NCBI GenBank assembly: GCA_964580235.1
Contig: CAZOJY010000105.1
Span: 1 to 12,510 of the forward strand
Source: G020348385 sp964580235
GTDB lineage: Bacteria > Acidobacteriota > Aminicenantia > Aminicenantales > Aminicenantaceae
Reading direction: 5' to 3'
Length of the DNA stretch: 12,510 nucleotides
Shown: one piece after another, positions 7,445 to 12,510 of the stretch
Numbering within the stretch: position 1 is the first letter of the stretch
Layout of the letters: every line of letters begins with the position of its first letter
Translations under genes and position numbers: made by a program
The notes under the pieces: generated by a model
What the model was told of the DNA's origin: nothing
The model's input: the letters and a program-made list of their open reading frames with translations, nothing else
The model's database searches: none

Positions 7445-8338
7445 ATGAATAGAAGAAGAAACATACTGGTGTGTGGAGCCCTTTTTCTATCTGTTTTCAT
7501 CACTTCTTACATGTGGAGTGATAATAAGAACACACTGAAAAAGGAGGCGAATTTTAAAAGGGAACAGTTGAAAAAGAAAGAAGATCAATATGAAGATTTT
7601 CTCAGAAGAATTCAAGGAGAAGTGAGAAAAACTCTAAAGAAAGAAACCCTTCATAATTTAATAAAAAATGAATTCGCACACATTGATCCTGATTTTGCTT
7701 ACAGGGCTCCAAAAGATGAAAAAGTTATATTCACTCAAGACATTCGCCTGGAAAAAAAGAAACTAAAGGCAAGGTTAGATGTAAAACTCGGAAAAACAAG
7801 AAAAGTGACACAGATTACAAAAGAAATTAGTTTTGATAAATGGAAAGTCCAGTATAATTACAATGCACAGAAAAAGCTGCACTCATTCAAAGGGGATGCA
7901 GAAATTGCTGGCTTTGACGCACATGTGGTGATCAACAGCAAACAAAAACCCGCTTTTTCTGCAAGCAGATCAATTAAAGTCAGCGAATCCATAAAAGTAT
8001 TACCGTCTGGGAATTACAATTTCGAGAATAAAAGTTTTGGATTAGGATTAGCAGGGAGTGTGACTAAATATTTTACAGCCAAAGTTTTTATTAATAGATC
8101 CCTTGGTGTTCGACAAATGGATTATTCTTTTAAAGGATCTATACACAATATTGTCGATATAAGACTGCATGGGAGAACTGTGTGCAGGCCCGAAAATCCA
8201 AAGGCAAGCAGAGCCACACACAATGGGACGCTGATAAAAAGGCTAGGAAAGCATGTGTCTGTGCAGGCTGGACTTCAGTACGAAAACTCAACTATCACCA
8301 ATCCTTCATTTTCTTTTGTTTATTCGAGAAAGTTCTGA
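7445..8338 (+). CDS. Unrecognised exported protein, coiled coil plus beta-rich C-terminus ending in Phe
   Basis: From ATG 7445 the product is 297 residues. AGAAGG about eight bases upstream and an immediate signal-type N-terminus (MNRRRN, hydrophobic to about residue 24) favour this start over ATG 7346, which would add 33 residues. Residues about 29-75 are rich in Lys, Glu and Gln with few prolines (KKEANFKREQLKKKEDQYED) and should form a coiled coil. From about 85 the sequence alternates polar and hydrophobic residues as beta strands do (FGLGLAGSVTKYFTAKVFIN, HVSVQAGLQYENS) and ends FSFVYSRKF, with the terminal Phe common in outer-membrane barrels. I know no family for it. It is more AT-rich than its neighbours, which may indicate separate acquisition. 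It stands alone between the LacZ operon and a convergent transporter gene. Confidence 0.7.
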   Translation: MNRRRNILVCGALFLSVFITSYMWSDNKNTLKKEANFKREQLKKKEDQYEDFLRRIQGEVRKTLKKETLHNLIKNEFAHIDPDFAYRAPKDEKVIFTQDIRLEKKKLKARLDVKLGKTRKVTQITKEISFDKWKVQYNYNAQKKLHSFKGDAEIAGFDAHVVINSKQKPAFSASRSIKVSESIKVLPSGNYNFENKSFGLGLAGSVTKYFTAKVFINRSLGVRQMDYSFKGSIHNIVDIRLHGRTVCRPENPKASRATHNGTLIKRLGKHVSVQAGLQYENSTITNPSFSFVYSRKF

Positions 8339-8378
8339 ACCTTTAATTTTGCCCCCGCACAATTTTTTTTAAAAAGAA

Positions 8379-9707
8379 TCATCCGAAAATTTTAAAGCCA
8401 AACACAGACTCGAGGAGCCAATTGATGCCCACAAACAAGATAGCAACAGGAATGATAATCCTCAACCACCAGTACAAAAAAGTTTCAAAAAAACTTTTTC
8501 CAATATTGAGTTCCTTCAGAAATTCATATCTTTTGATGAACCAGGCCGCAGTCACGACCGCCAGAAGGGAACCGAGAACCTGCATGCCCGAACCGAACGT
8601 CAAATCCCAGGGAACGAAGACTTTCATGTTGATCATCGGAGGGATCGCGAGGACATAAACAATGGCGCATACAAAAAAAACGGCCTTCTTTCTTTTCCAT
8701 TTTGTGTTATCCAGGAGACCGCCCACCAGGACTTCAAAAGCGGCTACGTCGGACAGATAGGCCGCACCGAACAATCCCGCAAAAAACAGGAGCCCGAACA
8801 CCCAACCCGCAGGCATCAAGGCGAAGGTCTTTGGTAAAGTAGAAAAGATAAGGCCGGGCCCGGAATTGGGTTCGAGACCGAAAGCAAAAACGGCCGGAAA
8901 AATGGCGAATCCCGCTAAAAGACCTGCCGCAGAAGCCGCGATTCCCGTCAAAAAGGCATTTTTCGAAACGACCGCTTTTTTTTCGAGATAAGAACCATAA
9001 ATGACCATAAATGTTCCGCCCAGAGACATCGAAAAAAACGCCATTCCCAGGGCCGCTGCCATTACCGAGGGTTTTAATGCCTCGAAACGGAAACTCCCGA
9101 TAAACCAATCGATGCCCTTTTGAGCTCCTGACAGCGTGACAGAACGGACGATCAAAACGATCAGGATCCCGAACAGCAGGGGCACGATCCACTTGCTCGT
9201 CTTTTCTATGCCTTTACGCAAACCCTTCACCAGAACGGTCCCACAGGTGAAGATCACAAAAGCCGTCATCAAAAGCTGCAGCAGAAAGGAGGTCAGGTCG
9301 AATCCCCGCTGAGGAGGGAGAATGGCTCCGGAATCCAGGTGCCCCCCAAAGGCATTAACGAGTTCTCCGAGGGCATGAAATCCCACCCATCCCAAAGCAT
9401 TGGAGTAGTATCCGGTCGCCCAAAAAACGATAAAAAAAAGGAAATACCCTACGATTTTTCCGCCTGGTAATCCCCCGATTTCGTAGGCGCCTAAGGTCCC
9501 CCGCTGGGTGTGCCGGCCGAGGATCCATTCAGCCATCAAAGCCGGTATTCCGACGAAGAGAACAACCAGCAGGTAAAAAAGAACAAACGCGGCCCCCCCG
9601 AACTTCCCTGCCATGTAGGGAAACCGCCACACGGCCCCCAGACCAACCGCCACGCCGATCATGGTCATCAACAGGCCAAAATTGGAGGTGAATGTCTCTC
9701 TCTTCAA
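8379..9707 (-). CDS. Sodium:neurotransmitter symporter (NSS/SNF) family transporter
   Basis: This 442-residue polytopic membrane protein has about eleven hydrophobic helices, the length of the bacterial TnaT/MhsT-type NSS group. Family marks are IGVAVGLGAVWRFPYMAG in TM1, GIPALMAEWILGRH, FFSMSLGG in TM6, NSGPGLIFSTLP and FAGLFGAAYLSDVAAFE in TM8. These carriers usually import amino acids with Na+. Compared with LeuT, the TM1 Asn that binds Na1 is Ala25 (GLGA for GLGN), the TM6 Thr is Ser226, and in TM8 the Thr-Ser pair appears as Leu318-Ser319, so ion coupling may differ. The start is TTG: its frame opens three bases after the TAA of the oxidoreductase gene and no ATG precedes TM1. GGAAAG inside the end of that gene is a weak ribosome site. 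It is the last gene of the operon. Confidence 0.94.
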   Translation of the reverse strand: MKRETFTSNFGLLMTMIGVAVGLGAVWRFPYMAGKFGGAAFVLFYLLVVLFVGIPALMAEWILGRHTQRGTLGAYEIGGLPGGKIVGYFLFFIVFWATGYYSNALGWVGFHALGELVNAFGGHLDSGAILPPQRGFDLTSFLLQLLMTAFVIFTCGTVLVKGLRKGIEKTSKWIVPLLFGILIVLIVRSVTLSGAQKGIDWFIGSFRFEALKPSVMAAALGMAFFSMSLGGTFMVIYGSYLEKKAVVSKNAFLTGIAASAAGLLAGFAIFPAVFAFGLEPNSGPGLIFSTLPKTFALMPAGWVFGLLFFAGLFGAAYLSDVAAFEVLVGGLLDNTKWKRKKAVFFVCAIVYVLAIPPMINMKVFVPWDLTFGSGMQVLGSLLAVVTAAWFIKRYEFLKELNIGKSFFETFLYWWLRIIIPVAILFVGINWLLESVFGFKIFG

Positions 9708-9710
9708 GCG

Positions 9711-11507
9711 TTAATCTTTCCACTCGTGAATTTTGTAATAATCATCCACCATTTTTTTTATATCCACAGTCACCCCCCTGGTGGGGCCTTTGGCCAGAGG
9801 TTCTTTCTGAAATCTTTCAGGAAGCGTGTCGTCTTTCCTGGTCACGCCCAAACGTCTGTTGAAAGAATGATCCAAGTCGATAGCATCGGCTAAAATTTTT
9901 TTTAAATATTCTGGAGAATAATCCAGGCCGGTTCCGGCCATGAGCAGAGATGAAGCCCTTTCAAAATTCAAAACATCCATGCAGAGCCCGATATTCTTGC
10001 ACATGGTCAGACAATCCGTGAGCAGTGCAATTTTTTCCGAGTAGCTCACTAAAGCCGCCTTGCCCTCCTCTTCGAGCCTGTCAGCCGCCTTTTCCGTGCC
10101 AAAACGTTTCTTAGCTTCCAGCTTCCTGTTCGTCAACTCAAAATAAGGCTCGGCGCGAAGGTGATCAGCGCCTCGGGAAGCAATGGCATAAGTCAGGCCA
10201 TAAGCTTTAATGCCCCGAGGGTCACCGCAGATGATATCCAATCCTTTGACATGCATTACCAGTTTCTGCGCCTCTGCACTGAATCGCTCCGCCACTTTTT
10301 TGGCACCTTTTGCCAGTTCATCCCCGATCCCCCTACGGAAAGCGATCGTGTCTACGATCTGACGGATTTTTTCTTTTTCTCCCCAAGTTATGCTGAATCC
10401 ATCCAGATCCCTGGGATGGATCAATCCCTTCTCCTGGCACTCCATGATCCAGCCGATCACCTCGGATGTCGAAATCGAATCCATTCCGATTTGATTCAGG
10501 TAAGCATTCATTTCCAGCGCAAAAGGAAGACTTCGATTGCCGATCCGGGATGTGAATCCACACAGGGTTTCAAATTCGGGCCCTTCCGCTTCCCTATCAT
10601 TAGCCACATAATAACGGGAGCAGTGCACATTACAGTTAAAGCAGGATTTATTTTTGACCTTGAAAGCACTGGCCAGTTTCTGCCCGGATATCTCATCCAC
10701 ATACTCACAAACACCCTCCTGGAAATGATTGGTCGGAAGGATGCCGATGCTGTCGAGGTCTTTCATCAACATCGTGGTACCGAGGTTGTGACGTTTTTCA
10801 TATTCAGGATGGCTCAGTATGTCTTGATCGATCTTCCGATTTTCTGCAAGAAAAGCGAGAGGGTCTGCCAGTTTGACAGGCCGGGAACCTCGCACCGCCA
10901 GCGCTTTCAGGTTTTTGGATCCCATCACGGCACCCATTCCTGTGCGGCCGTTGACTCTGTTTCCGCTGGACACGATCGCGGCAAATGAGACTCGATTCTC
11001 GCCTGCCGGCCCGATAGCCGCCACCTGGATGGCAAAGTCTCCTTGTTCCTTTCTTATGGCTTCTGTCGTTTCAATGATTTTTTTGCCTTTATATTCCTGA
11101 CAATCCACAAACTTCACGCCCGTGTCTGTGACCAGTAGATAGATGAGACGATCCGCCTTTCCGGTGATAATAATCTGGTCAAATCCCGTGAGCTTCATCT
11201 CCGCCCCGAACTGTCCTCCGGCGGCTGAGTCACCAAGAATTCCTGTGAGAGGAGATTTGGCGGTGACCGTAAAGTAGGCCGATGCTGTGAGAAATGACCC
11301 GGTTAAGGGCCCGACTCCGAATATCAGGATATTGTCCGGACCCAAAGGATTACAATCGGCGTCCAATTCTTCAAAAAGCCTTTTGGAATTGGCCGCTCTT
11401 CCTCCAATGACAGGTTTAACCCAGGATGAATCCAGAGCCTCGCTTTGAAATGTCCTTCCGGTGAGATCGATCCTGAGGATTTGTCCGCCGTACCCGTAGT
11501 CAAGCAT
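9711..11507 (-). CDS. aor: Aldehyde ferredoxin oxidoreductase (tungsten-dependent family)
   Basis: This 598-residue protein is close to the family's usual ~605. The N-terminal domain has the pterin-binding signatures (GGRAANSKRLFEE, GPLTGSF, AKSPLTGILGDS, GGQFGAEMKLTGFD, MGSKNLKALAVRG). The [4Fe-4S] cysteines are C289-x2-C292-x3-C296 (SCFNCNVHC) and a distal Cys503 (MCKNIGLC). EGPEFETLCGF and GADHLRAEP are further family blocks. Such enzymes use a bis-pterin tungsten centre to oxidise aldehydes to carboxylates and pass electrons to ferredoxin. The exact aldehyde cannot be told from sequence. The ATG overlaps the ferredoxin-like gene's stop by eight bases, with GGAG eight bases upstream. No pterin or tungstate-uptake genes occur in the window. 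Confidence 0.96.
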   Translation of the reverse strand: MLDYGYGGQILRIDLTGRTFQSEALDSSWVKPVIGGRAANSKRLFEELDADCNPLGPDNILIFGVGPLTGSFLTASAYFTVTAKSPLTGILGDSAAGGQFGAEMKLTGFDQIIITGKADRLIYLLVTDTGVKFVDCQEYKGKKIIETTEAIRKEQGDFAIQVAAIGPAGENRVSFAAIVSSGNRVNGRTGMGAVMGSKNLKALAVRGSRPVKLADPLAFLAENRKIDQDILSHPEYEKRHNLGTTMLMKDLDSIGILPTNHFQEGVCEYVDEISGQKLASAFKVKNKSCFNCNVHCSRYYVANDREAEGPEFETLCGFTSRIGNRSLPFALEMNAYLNQIGMDSISTSEVIGWIMECQEKGLIHPRDLDGFSITWGEKEKIRQIVDTIAFRRGIGDELAKGAKKVAERFSAEAQKLVMHVKGLDIICGDPRGIKAYGLTYAIASRGADHLRAEPYFELTNRKLEAKKRFGTEKAADRLEEEGKAALVSYSEKIALLTDCLTMCKNIGLCMDVLNFERASSLLMAGTGLDYSPEYLKKILADAIDLDHSFNRRLGVTRKDDTLPERFQKEPLAKGPTRGVTVDIKKMVDDYYKIHEWKD

Positions 11508-12015
11508 TTATGCGGCTCCATCTTTCTCTGAGAGAAGCTGCCAGTTTTTTCAGGTAATATTTCCGTTTTTGGCATGGGCTCATCTTGTTCGTTTCTTTTT
11601 TGAACGCATTCAGAGTTGGCCCGTGTTCTCCCTTTACAAAAGTTATGGCTCCCTCTGTGCAGGCGTCTACACACTTGGGTTTTCCTCCGCAAAGATCGCA
11701 CACATAAACGATATCACCAAAGATCTCGATCGCACCAATCGGGCAGGCCTTCACACACACACCGCACAAAGTGCATACGGTGGGTGAGACGATGATCTGT
11801 CCTATCGACCCCATGGACAAAGCCTTTTCCGGGCATTTCAAACAATATTTTTCTTCACACTGAATGCAGGCCACAGGGCCATCTATGCCGAGTTCATAGA
11901 GATTCAGGACCTTGATCCGGGCCAATCTGTTACCAATTTTTCCCGTATGGAAAAAAGCACAGGCCACCTCGCATTTCTTGCAGCCGGTGCATTTTTCCAA
12001 ATCAACCTGAATCAA
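11500..12015 (-). CDS. Four-cluster 4Fe-4S ferredoxin-like subunit of the oxidoreductase
   Basis: From TTG 12015 the product is 171 residues beginning MIQVDLEKCTGCKKC. Sixteen cysteines fall in four groups: C9/12/15/19, C50/53/58/61, C81/84/87/91 (CTLCGVCVKACP) and C106/109/115/119. This is the four-[4Fe-4S] layout of HycB/NarH-like electron-transfer subunits, and also of the small partners of some AOR-family enzymes (for example BamC with BamB, AorA with AorB, and the WOR5 small subunit). The longer ATG frame from 12084 would overlap the upstream gene by 56 bases and has no ribosome site. TTG 12015 has AAGGAG at 12022-12027 with a six-base gap and starts just before the first cluster, so I prefer it. 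It probably receives electrons from the catalytic subunit; a soluble cytoplasmic location is expected because there is no signal. Confidence 0.92.
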   Translation of the reverse strand: MIQVDLEKCTGCKKCEVACAFFHTGKIGNRLARIKVLNLYELGIDGPVACIQCEEKYCLKCPEKALSMGSIGQIIVSPTVCTLCGVCVKACPIGAIEIFGDIVYVCDLCGGKPKCVDACTEGAITFVKGEHGPTLNAFKKETNKMSPCQKRKYYLKKLAASLRERWSRINA

Positions 12016-12028
12016 TTCAAACTCCTTT

Positions 12029-12301
12029 TTACTCCTCCATTTCCAGGCGGTAGTGTACCAGTCCCTTTGGATCGGGGCAAACAAAGTTTTTGACCGTTTT
12101 CACCCAATGTCCGTCCTCCAAACGATCGCGAACATTCAGGATGGGAAAAATCGGCATCATGCTCTGTAAAGCCCAGATGCACACATGCTGTCCATCTGGA
12201 ACAAAAAGCTTGGAATCTTCAACATAAAAATAATCCCCCACCTGGACAGGAAGATTGCAGTACCCGTCAATTTTTTCTACGCTCACCTTTATTCTTGCCA
12301 T
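12029..12301 (-). CDS. TIGR04076-family small protein
   Basis: This is a 90-residue protein: MARIKVSVEKIDGYCNL, GDYFYVED, VPDGQHVCIWALQSMMP, W, then NFVCPDPKGLVHYRLEME. The order 'G-C ... GD.f ... C.wA ... P.i ... W ... CPDP.g.V.y..' is what I recall for TIGR04076, an uncharacterised family of about 85-90 residues seen in anaerobes, sometimes near redox genes. Three conserved cysteines (C15, the Cys of HVCIWA, and the Cys before PDP) could bind metal, but no function is established. The start is ATG 12301 with AAGGAG at 12307-12312, five bases upstream. An in-frame ATG at 12421 would add a hydrophobic 40-residue extension unlike the family. It is the first gene of the operon; 13 bases separate it from the ferredoxin-like gene. 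Confidence 0.83.
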   Translation of the reverse strand: MARIKVSVEKIDGYCNLPVQVGDYFYVEDSKLFVPDGQHVCIWALQSMMPIFPILNVRDRLEDGHWVKTVKNFVCPDPKGLVHYRLEMEE

Positions 12302-12510
12302 AACGACTCCTTGCGCTATCCACTCTGATTTTACATATTTTTTTCTTTTTTGAAACTCTTTTTTGCCCAACGCGTTTAAAATAAAAAGGAAGAAAAATGA
12401 AAACATTCGTTCTGCAACCAATTTTGTCAGCTCTTTTCTTTTATTTCGGATCCGTTTTATTAACCTGAATTATTCATAAACATGATTTTTTTTACCGGGA
12501 TTTAATACTA
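12302..12510 (-). promoter_or_regulatory. Promoter region of the oxidoreductase operon
   Basis: This AT-rich stretch upstream of the first operon gene has a candidate -10 box on the minus strand, TAAAAT (complement of 12328-12333). It would leave a leader of about 20 bases before ATG 12301. I find no good -35 at the right distance, so the box is tentative. No terminator or riboswitch fold is evident. Confidence 0.3.
12397..12468 (+). CDS. Possible 23-residue hydrophobic micro-ORF
   Basis: ATG 12397 is preceded by AAAAGGA at a workable distance. The frame encodes MKTFVLQPILSALFFYFGSV and then LLT before TGA at 12466-12468. The peptide has a Lys at position 2 and a hydrophobic core, like a signal peptide or a small membrane peptide. 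It lies divergently upstream of the oxidoreductase operon. It may be a real small protein, the start of a gene truncated by mutation, or chance in AT-rich DNA. Confidence 0.2.
   Translation: MKTFVLQPILSALFFYFGSVLLT

Noticed and set aside
8339..8378. Bidirectional terminator between the convergent genes
   Set aside because: There is a TTTTTAAAAA palindrome at 8366-8375 but no GC-rich stem, so a standard intrinsic terminator is not supported.
10161..10988. 275-residue open frame on the plus strand
   Set aside because: It lies entirely antisense to the clearly coding oxidoreductase gene and shows no recognisable domain.
12016..12084. ATG 12084 as start of the ferredoxin-like gene
   Set aside because: It would overlap the preceding gene by 56 bases without a ribosome site; TTG 12015 is better supported.
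12302..12421. Upstream start for the TIGR04076 gene giving a hydrophobic extension
   Set aside because: It makes the protein 130 residues, longer than the ~85-90 expected, and ATG 12301 has a well-placed AAGGAG.
1..12510. CRISPR arrays, tRNA or rRNA genes, intact insertion sequences
   Set aside because: I saw no regularly spaced repeats, no tRNA-like cloverleaf with TTC arm, no rRNA blocks and no transposase motif.

Overview
The window reads as chromosome of an anaerobic, Gram-negative-type bacterium. The evidence is exported and lipoprotein-like hydrolases, a likely outer-membrane protein, and an oxygen-sensitive tungsten-type aldehyde:ferredoxin oxidoreductase with a multi-cluster ferredoxin. 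The C-terminal TPR relic at the left edge and the large exported M24/M28-type proteins remind me of Candidatus Aminicenantes/Acidobacteriota genomes. That assignment is an inference from protein style only and is weak.

Layout, left to right. (1) Positions 1-734 hold no convincing intact gene. There is a C-terminal relic of a TPR protein (105-281), a HicB-type antitoxin relic with one internal frameshift (about 324-499), and unassigned sequence. (2) Positions 735-2249 (minus) encode an exported M24 (Xaa-Pro peptidase/creatinase fold) homologue. A 233-bp divergent intergenic region separates it from a plus-strand pair: an M28-type lipoprotein peptidase homologue with a PA domain (2483-4012), then a 1067-residue GH2 beta-galactosidase (4012-7215) that starts inside the previous stop codon. 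(3) Positions 7216-7444 are noncoding with several dyads. They precede an AT-rich gene (7445-8338) for an unrecognised exported protein with a coiled coil and a beta-rich, Phe-ending C-terminus. (4) A minus-strand operon, read from right to left, contains a TIGR04076-type small protein (12301-12029), a four-[4Fe-4S] ferredoxin-like subunit (12015-11500), aldehyde ferredoxin oxidoreductase (11507-9711) and an NSS/SNF-family transporter (9707-8379). Its genes overlap or nearly touch, and two of them appear to start with TTG.

The most notable observation is that both peptidase homologues, sharing one divergent promoter region, are intact at full length yet lack most of the metal-binding or catalytic residues of their families. 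In contrast, the beta-galactosidase co-translated with one of them keeps all the key catalytic residues I could check. This suggests an envelope module in which two unrelated pseudo-metallopeptidases act as binding or scaffold proteins beside an active glycosidase.

The second module looks like an aldehyde-oxidising redox operon. The ferredoxin-like subunit would accept electrons from the tungsten enzyme. The transporter could import an amino-acid-type precursor, but its sodium-site residues differ from LeuT.
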